Below, in pieces: positions 52,501-61,166 of a stretch of 64,000 bases of DNA. This DNA comes from DAHVFK01 sp963755395 (GTDB lineage: Bacteria; Pseudomonadota; Gammaproteobacteria; Burkholderiales; SG8-39). The notes below the pieces were generated by a model that was not told the DNA's origin, ran no database searches, and was given only the letters and a program-made list of their open reading frames with translations. The stretch covers positions 62,001-126,000 of the forward strand of contig CAVWJJ010000004.1 of the NCBI GenBank assembly GCA_963755395.1, read 5' to 3'. Numbering within the stretch: position 1 is the first letter of the stretch; each line of letters opens with the position of its first letter. The position numbers and the translations under genes were made by a program.

Positions 52501-54235
52501 CGAATGGTCTCCATCTGCTCGAAGTCGAGCACCGGCTGCGATACCTCGAGTCGCAGCGGCGGATTCATCTCGTCGATGCCGAGCAGGTTCGGCTTGGGCC
52601 CGATGAACGATACCAGCGACATCACCAGCTCTTCCCGGATCGGGTCGATCGGCGGATTCGTGACTTGTGCGAACAGCTGCTTGAAGTAGTGATAGAGCGT
52701 TCTTGTTCTTGTTCGACAGCACCGCCAGCGGAGAATCGTTGCCCATCGAGCCGACCGGCTCTTGCCCTTGCTCGGCCATGGGCGATCATCAGGAACTTGA
52801 GATCCTCTTGCGTATAGCCGAACGCCTGCTGGCGATCCAAAAGGCTGGCGCGCGCAGGGTCTCGTTTTTCCTTCGGTGCGGGCAAAGCGTCGAGCTTGAT
52901 CCGGATGCGCTCTATCCACTCGGCGTAGGGCTTAGCCGACGCGAGCGTCTCCTTGAGCTCCTTGTCGTCAATGATTCGCCCTCTCTCGAGGTCGACGAGG
53001 AACATCTTGCCCGGCTGCAGACGCCATTTTTTGACGATATGCTCCTCCGGCACCGGCAGCACGCCGACTTCGGAGGCCATGATCACCAGATTGTCGTCAG
53101 TGACAACGTAGCGCGAGGGCCGCAGGCCATTGCGGTCGAGCGTGGCACCGATCTGGCGCCCGTCGGTAAACGCGATCGAGGCCGGTCCGTCCCAGGGCTC
53201 CATCATCGCCGCGTGATATTCGTAGAAGGCGCGCCGGCTGGGATCCATCAGGGCGTGATTTTCCCACGCCTCGGGGATCATCATCATCATGGCGTGCGCG
53301 ACCGAATAGCCCGCCATGACGAGCAGCTCGAGCGCGTTGTCGAACGAGGCGGAGTCCGACTGCCCGTCGTAGATGAGGGGCCAGATCTTGCCCAGGTCGT
53401 TGCCGAGGATCGGGCTGGATATGGCGCCCTGCCGCGCCCGGATCCAGTTGACGTTGCCGCGCAGCGTATTGATCTCGCCGTTATGCGCGATTATTCGGAA
53501 TGGATGCGACAGGTCCCAGCTGGGGAAGGTATTGGTCGAAAAGCGCTGGTGAACGAGCGCCAGCGCCGACTCCATGCGCGGGTCCTTGAGGTCAAGGTAG
53601 TACTCGCCGACCTGGTGCGGGAGCAGCATGCCCTTGTAGACGATCGTCCGCGCCGACATGGACGGAACGTAGTACTCCTTGCCATGCGCGAGATTGAGCG
53701 CCTGGATCGCGTGGCCTGCGCTCTTGCGAATGATGTACAGCTTGCGCTCCAGCGCATCGGTGACCGTGACACCCTTGCCGCGCCCGACGAAGACCTGGCG
53801 AATCGTCGGTTCGACCTGCCGGACAGACTCCCCCAGGTCGGAGCCATCGACCGGGACGTCGCGCCAGCCGAGCAGCACCTGACCCTCGTCCTTGATCGAT
53901 CGCTCAATTTCGTACTCGCAGGCGAGGCGGCTTGCGGGCTCCTGCGGCAGGAACACCATTCCAACGCCGTATTGGCCGAAAGGCGGCAGCTTGACGCCTT
54001 GTTTTGTCATGTCCTCCCGGAACAGCTTGTCCGGAAGCTGGACCAAGATGCCCGCTCCGTCGGAGGCCTTGGGATCCGCGCCGACCGCGCCGCGGTGAGT
54101 CAGGTTGCGCAGAACCGTCAGGCCCTGTCCGATCAGCGCATGCGACTTCTTGCCCTTGATGTGCGCCACGAACCCCACGCCGCAGGCGTCGTGTTCATGC
54201 TTAGGGTCGTACAAGCCTCTGGCGTCGGGGAACAT
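49584..54235 (-). CDS. gltB: Glutamate synthase large subunit (two frameshifts in sequence)
   Basis: About 1550 aa when corrected. Glutaminase Cys in EHDACGVGFVAH, central and FMN domains, C-terminal beta-helix (GGTVVVLGATGRNFAAGMSG). Two extra bases about 80 apart break it: in CCC at 52780-52782 (EDLKFLMIA to MAEQGQEPVG) and near 52700-52704 (LSNKNK to LYHYFKQLFAQV). Start taken at ATG 54235 (MFPDARGLYD), near the usual length before the catalytic Cys; a TTG at 54280 is less likely. Sequence errors are suspected because the enzyme is a core function. Confidence 0.92.
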
Positions 54236-54319
54236 TCGCTCGTCCACGGTCAAGCCTTTGAATGCAAAGTAGCTTATCAATTTTCGCCGCTACGCACAAA
54301 AACGGCGGGCGAACTGGGA

Positions 54320-54348
54320 AATATACCTTTTCAAGCTAGCTGCTACAA
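54320..54348 (-). promoter_or_regulatory. Sigma70-type promoter of gltB
   Basis: Minus strand: -35 TTGTAG (54348-54343), 17-base spacer, -10 TATATT (54325-54320). The leader to the ATG at 54235 is about 78 bases. Confidence 0.55.
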
Positions 54349-54369
54349 GGGTATGGCGCGATGGCGCCG

Positions 54370-55472
54370 CTAGTGCATCGCAGCTGCGGTCGCCGCCGCG
54401 GCAATCGCTTCCCGCACCAGCCGTTCGCCCGGGTCCGCATGCAAGACTCCCCGGCCGAGTCCATCGAGCAGCACGAAGCGGCCGTGCCCGTGCGCGACCT
54501 TCTTGTCGACCGCCATTAGCTCGAGGTAGCGCTCGGGCGGCAGCTCGGCAGGGCCCGCGACCGGCAGCCCGGCGCGGGCGATCAGTACGCGCACTCGCTG
54601 TACGTCGCGCTCGTCGATCAGGTTGGCGCGCGCGGACAGCTCCGCAGCCATCACCATCCCGGCCGCGACCGCCTCGCCATGCAGCCAAGTTCCGTAACCC
54701 ATGCCGGTTTCAATCGCATGGGCGAAGGTGTGGCCGAAGTTGAGCACGGCTCGCACGGCCGCTCTCGCGCTCATCGTCGGCGACCACTTGCGCCTTGAGC
54801 TCGCAGGAACGCGTTACCGCGTAAACGAGCGCATCCGCGTTCCCGGCCACCAGGCGCTCGATGTTTCCCTCGATCCACTCTGCAAACGCGCCATCGAGCG
54901 CGAAGCCGTGCTTGATCACCTCAGCCAAGCCGGCACGCAGCTGGCGCAGCGGTAGCGAGGCGAGCGTCGCAACGTCCGACACGACCATCAGGGGCTGGTA
55001 GAAGGCGCCGATCATGTTCTTGCCGCGAGGATGGTTTATCGCGGTCTTGCCGCCAACCGAGGAATCAACCTGCGCGAGCAGCGTGGTCGGCACCTGGACG
55101 AAGGGCACGCCGCGTTGATATACCGCAGCCGCGAACCCAGCGAGATCGCCGACGACACCGCCGCCGAGCGCAATGATCGGCGTCTGCCGATCGCAGCGAG
55201 CCGCAAGCAGCGCGTCGAACACCCGGTCAAGGGTGCGCCAGTCCTTGGCCTGCTCGCCATCCGGGATCACTATCTCGACCGAGTCAACGTTCGCTGTGGC
55301 AAGCGCGCGGCGCAAGCGCTCAAGATAGAGCGGCGCTACGATGGTGTTGGTCACTATGGCGGCTCGTCGCCGCTCTCAGGTCGGCAGCGTACAACGACAT
55401 ATCGTCCAGGATGCCTGAGCCTATGTGAATCGGGTACGAGCGCTCGCCCAGCTCTACGCGGAGACTTTGCAT
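54370..55472 (-). CDS. aroB: 3-dehydroquinate synthase (two frameshifts in sequence)
   Basis: 366 aa when corrected, second enzyme of the shikimate pathway. Starts MQSLRVELGERSYPIHIGSG at 55472 and overlaps the aroK stop by 19 bases. An extra base near 55374-55378 separates the N-terminus from IVTNTIVAPLYLERL, and an extra C at 54757-54760 separates DERESG from VRAVLNFGHTFAHAIE. NAD and metal-binding parts (GGGVVGDLAGF, PTTLLAQVDSSVGGKTAIN) are normal. Essential in prototrophs, so errors are likelier than mutation. Confidence 0.92.
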
Positions 55473-55987
55473 CTTTCCTCGATTTTCGCCAGCAGGTCGC
55501 GAGCGAGCGCCTGGACGGATTGCGTACCCGTCTCCAGAACGATATCCGCGACCTGACGGTAGAGCGGATCGCGCTGCACGTACAGTTCCTTGAGGCGCTG
55601 CGCCGGATCCGGCGTGTCGAGCAGCGGCCGATTCTTGTCGTGCCGCAGGCGCCGGTACAGGTCCTCGGGTCGCGCATGAAGATAGACGGCCGTGCCGCGC
55701 GAGGCGAGTTGGCGTCGATTTTCCGCCGACAGCACGGCGCCGCCTCCGGTCGCAAGCACCACGCCCTCGAGCCCCGCCAACTCCGCGATGGCTTGCTCCT
55801 CACGTGCGCGGAATCCGTGCTCACCCTCGATATCAAAAATCACCGGAATGCGCACGCCGCAGCGTCGCTCGATTTCATGGTCGGAGTCCACGAAGCGGCG
55901 TTTCAGGCGCCTGGCAATTAGCCTTCCCACGGTTGTCTTGCCCGCACCCATCATACCCACGAGATAGATATTGCTGCCCGGTTTCAC
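55454..55987 (-). CDS. aroK: Shikimate kinase
   Basis: 177 aa. P-loop GMMGAGKTTVGR, shikimate-binding DSDHEIERR and GGGAVLS, lid region LHARPEDLYRRL. GTG start at 55987. Follows a terminator after pilQ and is coupled to aroB, the common betaproteobacterial order. Confidence 0.94.
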   Translation of the reverse strand: MKPGSNIYLVGMMGAGKTTVGRLIARRLKRRFVDSDHEIERRCGVRIPVIFDIEGEHGFRAREEQAIAELAGLEGVVLATGGGAVLSAENRRQLASRGTAVYLHARPEDLYRRLRHDKNRPLLDTPDPAQRLKELYVQRDPLYRQVADIVLETGTQSVQALARDLLAKIEERCKVSA

Positions 55988-56025
55988 GGACCTATTGTAG
56001 CTGCACGGCGAAAGCGAAAAAGAAA

Positions 56026-56047
56026 ACGGCCGGGAGGGCCCGGCCGT
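56026..56047 (-). terminator. Rho-independent terminator between pilQ and aroK
   Basis: Stem ACGGCCGGG / CCCGGCCGT with a 4-base loop, then TTTTCTTTTT on the minus strand. It would end the pilMNOPQ transcript just before aroK. Confidence 0.8.
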
Positions 56048-56071
56048 AACGTCCAGAGGAGACGCGGCAAA

Positions 56072-58147
56072 TCAGCGAACGGTTAGGCGGTCGTCCACGA
56101 CCTTGGGTGTAATGAATACGAGAAGCTCGGTCTTGCTCGTGCTGGTCTGGTTGTTCTTGAACATCCAGCCCACGAAAGGCAGGTCACCGAACAGCGGCAC
56201 CTTCGTAATGTCGGTGCGGTCGCTCTGTTGGTAAATCCCGCCGATCACAACAGTTCCCCCGTTGTCCACGAGCACTTCCGTCTTTACGTGTTTGGTGTTG
56301 ATTTGCACGCCAGCCGGCGTAGTCGTGCCAACCGAATCATTGTTGACATCGAGCGTCATGATTACGTTACCGTCAGGCGTGATCTGCGGTTTGACCTTGA
56401 GCGACAGGCTAGCCTTTTGGAACGAGACCGCCGTCGCGCCGGAAGAAGTCGCCTGCTGGTAAGGGATCTCCGTGCCTTGCTCGATCACGGCCTCGACCTG
56501 GTCGGCGGTCAGCACGCGCGGGCTCGAGATCACCTTGCCCTTGCCGTCCGCCTCCAGCGCGCTGATCTCCAAGTTCAGAAACTTGGTCATGGCATTGTCG
56601 AATAGAACAAACGAGAACTGACCCGCAGTGAAGGAGTTCAAGCCGGCCGCCGGTAAGTTGACGTTGGTCGACTGGGAAAGAAAGTCCGGGACGGTAGCCG
56701 TTTGGCCGGTTTGAAAGCCTGTGCTAGCCAATCCGCCGCCGGCGAGGATGCCTGTTTGACCACTACCGAGAAATTTTGCGGGTGCTGTCTGGTTGTAGCC
56801 CAGACGCGCGCCTAGGTTTTTGCTGAACGTGTCGTTCGCCTCGACGATGCGTGCTTCGATCATCACCTGGCGTACGGGCACATCTATCTTGGCGATAAGC
56901 TTGCGCACCTCATCGAGCCGCGTCGGCGTGTCCTGCACGAATAATGTGTTCGTGCGCGCGTCCACGACTGCGCTGCCGCGCTTGGACAGAATGCGCTGGT
57001 TGGCTTGGGAAAGGATCTTCTGAACGTCCGCAGCCTTCTGATAGTTCAGCTGGAACGACTCCGTGCGCGTCTGCTCCAGATCATTGATCTGCTGCGCCGC
57101 TTCGAGCGCGAGCTTCTCGCGCGTCGCGATCTCGTCGCGCGGGGCGATCCAGATTACGTTGCCGTTCCTGCGCATGTCGAGACCACGTGTTTCCAGGATG
57201 ATGTCCAGCGCCTGATCCCAAGGCACGTCCTTGAGGCGCAGCGTGATGTTGCCGGTCACCGAGTCGCTGGTGATGATGTTGAGGTCGGTGAAGTCGGCGA
57301 TCACATTTAGCACCGCCCTGACCTCGACATTCTGAAAGTTAAGCGACAGCTTCTCTCCCTTGTATCTTCCCTGTCCCGGCAACTTGGAGGTATCGGTAAC
57401 CGGCTTCACCTCGACAACGAATTGGTTTTCCGATTGATAGGCATTGTGTTCCCATTGCCCTTTCGGTTCGATGACCAAGCGCACATTGTCGCCTTGCTGG
57501 TACGCGCTTATGGTCTGCACCGGTGTCGCGAAGTCATTGACGTCAAATCGCTTGCGCAGATTCACCGGCAGTGACGTCTTGAGGAAATCGACCACGATGC
57601 TTTGGCCCTGCTGATGGATGTCGATGCCGGTGGACGAATCCGATAGATCGACCACTACGCGGCCTGCGCCGGACGCGCCGCGCCGAAAGTCGATATTGCG
57701 TACGCTATGCGTGGCGTCGGCCTTGCCTTCGGAAAAATTCGCTCCGCCCCCACCCTGGGCCACCGCCGGCGCCGAGAGCGTAATGACGAGATCTCTTCCG
57801 TCGATGGCGGCTTCATGTGGCACCGGACGGCTGAGATTGAGGACCATCCTCGTACGACCTGCACCTTGCACGAGGTTCATGCTGCGTAGCGCGCCCTCGC
57901 CGATATCCTGGCTGGCGCGCCCGAGCGCGTTCAGAGTGTTTGGAAAATCGAATGCAATGCGCGCAGGCGAGGTAATGGCGAAATTTGGCGGCACGCTCTT
58001 CAACGCCTCCTTGGTCGTCACACGCACGACTGTTTTCGAGTCCTGCTGCGTGACGTTGAAAGCCTCGATGCTGTTGACCTGGGCAAGGGCAGCGCCTGCA
58101 CCCGCGAGCCACAGCGCGAGCGCATATAGAGCGTTTAGCTTTTTCAT
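56072..58147 (-). CDS. pilQ: Type IV pilus secretin PilQ
   Basis: 691 aa outer-membrane secretin. Signal peptide ends ALAQ; AMIN domains (residues 25-250), N0/N1 domains (LSLNFQNVEVRAVLNVIADF) and the secretin core (VPLFGDLPFVGWMF, LLVFITPKV). Last gene of the pilMNOPQ operon, overlapping pilP. Confidence 0.95.
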   Translation of the reverse strand: MKKLNALYALALWLAGAGAALAQVNSIEAFNVTQQDSKTVVRVTTKEALKSVPPNFAITSPARIAFDFPNTLNALGRASQDIGEGALRSMNLVQGAGRTRMVLNLSRPVPHEAAIDGRDLVITLSAPAVAQGGGGANFSEGKADATHSVRNIDFRRGASGAGRVVVDLSDSSTGIDIHQQGQSIVVDFLKTSLPVNLRKRFDVNDFATPVQTISAYQQGDNVRLVIEPKGQWEHNAYQSENQFVVEVKPVTDTSKLPGQGRYKGEKLSLNFQNVEVRAVLNVIADFTDLNIITSDSVTGNITLRLKDVPWDQALDIILETRGLDMRRNGNVIWIAPRDEIATREKLALEAAQQINDLEQTRTESFQLNYQKAADVQKILSQANQRILSKRGSAVVDARTNTLFVQDTPTRLDEVRKLIAKIDVPVRQVMIEARIVEANDTFSKNLGARLGYNQTAPAKFLGSGQTGILAGGGLASTGFQTGQTATVPDFLSQSTNVNLPAAGLNSFTAGQFSFVLFDNAMTKFLNLEISALEADGKGKVISSPRVLTADQVEAVIEQGTEIPYQQATSSGATAVSFQKASLSLKVKPQITPDGNVIMTLDVNNDSVGTTTPAGVQINTKHVKTEVLVDNGGTVVIGGIYQQSDRTDITKVPLFGDLPFVGWMFKNNQTSTSKTELLVFITPKVVDDRLTVR

Positions 58148-58665
58148 CGTTTACTTACCTCCTGCAATTGCAGCGCGCTAGAGCGTTGCACCCACTCGCC
58201 GCTACCATCCTGAACCAGTTCGGTCAGTTTGATTTCGCTTTCGTTGATCGACGTGATAACGCCGAAATTCTGGCCCATGTAGTTACCTTGCTTGACTCGA
58301 TAAAGATTCGCGCCGGCTTTTACTAGACCGAACGTTTGCTTGCCTTGAGTGATGGTGCCAACCATCTGGATCGATTCGAGCGGAAACGCTTCAAGAGGCT
58401 CCTTGGGCCGGTTCGGGTCCGGCGCCGGCGTACCTCCGACGCCCTTCCCGGGCTGGGCAATGATGATTCGGTCCGGTCGGAACGGATCAACCAGATCTTG
58501 CGCCGTGTAAGGCACAGGCTCATAAGGCCTAACCTGCGGCAACGGGTTCACGTGTCCGCGCAGCCCTTTGGTCAACGCGTTCAGCTCCTGTCGAAGGTCG
58601 CTGTGCTGGTCGCTGCCACAACCGGCGAGCAGCAAAACGGCCGCCAAGATTACGTACTTTGTCAT
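58144..58665 (-). CDS. pilP: Type IV pilus inner-membrane lipoprotein PilP
   Basis: 173 aa lipoprotein with lipobox LLAGCGSDQ; the C-terminal beta domain (MVGTITQGKQTFGLVKAG) binds PilQ. Overlaps pilO and pilQ by 4 bases each. Confidence 0.93.
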   Translation of the reverse strand: MTKYVILAAVLLLAGCGSDQHSDLRQELNALTKGLRGHVNPLPQVRPYEPVPYTAQDLVDPFRPDRIIIAQPGKGVGGTPAPDPNRPKEPLEAFPLESIQMVGTITQGKQTFGLVKAGANLYRVKQGNYMGQNFGVITSINESEIKLTELVQDGSGEWVQRSSALQLQEVSKR

Positions 58666-59315
58666 CGCCGGCCACCCCGCTTGGCGGCCTGTTGGGCCTT
58701 GCGCTGGGCGGCAATTTCCTCTTCGTCCAGGTAGCGGAACGTCCGCGCGATGGCCTCCATTGCCAGTGTGCCGTCTTTCGTCGCGGAAATGGAAACATCA
58801 TTAAGTGTCACGATACGCGACAGTTGTCCAACGTCACTCGCGAAAGCACCCATGTCGTGGTAGGTGCCGACGACCTTCACCTGGATTGGAAGCTCGGCGT
58901 AAAACTCCTTCATCGTTTCCGCGGCGGCCGGCTTAAAGAGTTCGAACTGCAGGCCTCGCCCCAGTCCCGCCTGGTTGATGTCGACCAGCAGCGCGTCCAT
59001 CTGAGACTTGTTGGGCAACTGGCGCAGCAATGCGCCGAATTGTGTGTCGATCTCGCGTAATTGTTGCTGGTAGAGATCAAGGTTCACCGACTGGCGCTTC
59101 TTGATGACGTAAGCGTCCTTCAGCTTCGATTCTTCCTGCCTACCGCGCTCCAGTTCGTCCAACTGTCCCTGCCAGTCGACGATGTAGGCCGCCACCGGGA
59201 TCGCCACGAGAATGCTCAGCAGCACGGCGAGCTTCGGGAATACGGGCCAAGTGCCAGGGTCACGCCAGTTGAGACGGCGGAAATCTTCGACGATCTTGTT
59301 GAAATCGATCGCCAT
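58662..59315 (-). CDS. pilO: Type IV pilus assembly protein PilO
   Basis: 217 aa with one N-terminal helix (FPKLAVLLSILVAIPVAAYI), a coiled coil and a ferredoxin-like periplasmic domain. Forms a heterodimer with PilN in the alignment complex. Starts 3 bases after pilN. Confidence 0.92.
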   Translation of the reverse strand: MAIDFNKIVEDFRRLNWRDPGTWPVFPKLAVLLSILVAIPVAAYIVDWQGQLDELERGRQEESKLKDAYVIKKRQSVNLDLYQQQLREIDTQFGALLRQLPNKSQMDALLVDINQAGLGRGLQFELFKPAAAETMKEFYAELPIQVKVVGTYHDMGAFASDVGQLSRIVTLNDVSISATKDGTLAMEAIARTFRYLDEEEIAAQRKAQQAAKRGGRR

Positions 59316-59318
59316 GGC

Positions 59319-59921
59319 TCAGCTCTTCTTCGCCGGCGCCTTGCCGCCCTTGCCGCCCTTGGATTCCTCTTCGGGCTTGAGCGGTTTAAGCGACAGATTA
59401 AGGTTGAACTCCGAGAGGCGCTTTTTGTCTACTTGGGTAGCTTTGATCTGGATCAGGTCCGGCTTTTCAAGCCAAGGCGAGGATTCGATGTTGCGCATGA
59501 GAGTCGATACTCGGGCGTTGGACTGGGCGTAACCGTCCAGACGGACCAATAGGCCTTTCTGCTTGACGCTCTTGAGATAGACACCCTCGGGCATTTGGCG
59601 CACAAGCTGATCAAGCAGATGTACGGTCTGCGCACGGTCCGCTTGAAGCGTTTCGATGACTTGCTTGCGTGCAAGCAGAGCTTGAATTTCGTCCTTCAGC
59701 TTTTTGATGTCGGCAATTTGCTTGTCGAGCTTCGCAATTTCTCCCTTCAGGAACGCGTTTCGATCCTGCTGCGCAGCTACGCGATTGGCGTTGAGCACGT
59801 GTCCTGCACCCCAGATTACGACGCCGAGGATTGCGGTCATTCCCGCCACGACAGCGAAATGCGTGCGTGCGCGCTTGCGGCGCTCGTCACGATGCGGAAG
59901 TAGATTGATGCGAATCGTCAT
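59319..59921 (-). CDS. pilN: Type IV pilus assembly protein PilN
   Basis: 200 aa. The conserved start INLLPHRDERRKR binds PilM; one helix and a coiled coil follow. ATG at 59921 overlaps the pilM stop; an in-frame start 11 codons earlier would extend into pilM and is rejected. A Lys/Gly-rich C-terminus (GGKGGKAPAKKS) is unusual. Confidence 0.92.
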   Translation of the reverse strand: MTIRINLLPHRDERRKRARTHFAVVAGMTAILGVVIWGAGHVLNANRVAAQQDRNAFLKGEIAKLDKQIADIKKLKDEIQALLARKQVIETLQADRAQTVHLLDQLVRQMPEGVYLKSVKQKGLLVRLDGYAQSNARVSTLMRNIESSPWLEKPDLIQIKATQVDKKRLSEFNLNLSLKPLKPEEESKGGKGGKAPAKKS

Positions 59922-60994
59922 ACCGGATCGAACCTCCGCATGGCGAGTCCGCATGCGATGATCAACGACGGTGCGTCGACCAGCAGGCGTTTGAGTTGAA
60001 TACGCGACGACGTCTGCATCGCGGCGAACGGATTCGCCACCATGGTAGGTACCTGCGTTCGCGTATTCACGGCTTCGTCGAGACCCGGAATTACCGCGGA
60101 TCCACCTGCCAGAAGGATCTGGTCGACCGCGTTGTACTGCGTAGAAGTGAAGAAGAACTGAAGGGCGCGCTGGACTTCCATGGAAAGATTGTCCATGAAG
60201 GGCCGCAGCACCTCCGTTTCATAGTCGTCCGGCAATCCCCCGGAGCGCTTCGCGTTTTCTGCTTCTTCGACGCTCATGCCGTAGCGGCTTACGATTTCCT
60301 GGGTCAGCTGGTTGCCGCCGAACGCCTGTTCTCGGGTGTAAACCGACTGATCATTACGCAGGACGGTGACGTTCATCACGTTCGCGCCGATGTCGACCAC
60401 CGCGATGTTCTGGTCTTTACCGCCGTTCGGCAGCTGCTGCACCACCAGCGCGAGTGCGCTCTGCTGCGCATACGATTCGACGTCCATGACCAGTGCTCTA
60501 AGCCCCGCGGACTCCGCCACCGCAACGCGATCTTCCACCTTCTCCTTGCGCGTGGCAGCGATCAGAACCTCCTCTTCTTCAGGGTTGGAAGGTGCCGGAC
60601 CAATAAGCTGGAAGTCGAGATTCACCTCGTCAAGGGCGAAGGGAATGTATTGGTTCGCCTCCGTTTCCACCTGGATCTCGAGCTCGTCCTCGCGCAGTCC
60701 AGCCTGGACGATGATCTTCTTGGTGATAACTGCGCCCGAGGGTACGGCCATCGCCACGTGTTTGGTTCGGGTCGCAAGCCGCTTGTGCGCGCGTTTGACC
60801 GATTCGGCGACCGCTTCGAGGTTATTTATGTTGCCGTCTACAACCGCCTCCCGCGGCAGCGGTTCGATGGCATAGCGTTCAACGCGATACGCTCCCTTGC
60901 CCGCATCTACGATCTCGATCATTTTGACCGACGACGAGCTGATATCCAGCCCAAACACCGGCAGCGCCTTCGGCTTGAAAATATCGAGTTCCAT
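59918..60994 (-). CDS. pilM: Type IV pilus actin-like ATPase PilM
   Basis: 358 aa cytoplasmic ATPase of the FtsA/actin fold; GLDISSSSVKMIEI, VVDIGANVMNVTVL and LAGGSAVIPGLDEA are the nucleotide-binding segments. First gene of pilMNOPQ, divergent from mrcA. An AAAGGAA site precedes the ATG. Confidence 0.95.
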   Translation of the reverse strand: MELDIFKPKALPVFGLDISSSSVKMIEIVDAGKGAYRVERYAIEPLPREAVVDGNINNLEAVAESVKRAHKRLATRTKHVAMAVPSGAVITKKIIVQAGLREDELEIQVETEANQYIPFALDEVNLDFQLIGPAPSNPEEEEVLIAATRKEKVEDRVAVAESAGLRALVMDVESYAQQSALALVVQQLPNGGKDQNIAVVDIGANVMNVTVLRNDQSVYTREQAFGGNQLTQEIVSRYGMSVEEAENAKRSGGLPDDYETEVLRPFMDNLSMEVQRALQFFFTSTQYNAVDQILLAGGSAVIPGLDEAVNTRTQVPTMVANPFAAMQTSSRIQLKRLLVDAPSLIIACGLAMRRFDPV

Positions 60995-61084
60995 CGTTAT
61001 TTTCCTTTGCGTACCGGCCGCTTAGGCGCAATACGTAGAAATTGCGTTAAATGCTAGCAACAACTCTATCCAGTGTCTAGTGAA

Positions 61085-61112
61085 TTTTCCACACGGATGG
61101 ACCACATATAAT
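61085..61112 (+). promoter_or_regulatory. Sigma70-type promoter of mrcA
   Basis: A perfect -10 TATAAT at 61107-61112 with a weak -35 TTTTCC at 61085-61090 (16-base spacer). It rules out the GTG at 61080 as a start for mrcA. Confidence 0.55.
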
Positions 61113-61166
61113 GCCCCCCTTTCGTCATTGAGGGTCTGGCCCTCTTCGCCCGCCCTAACTCCCTTG

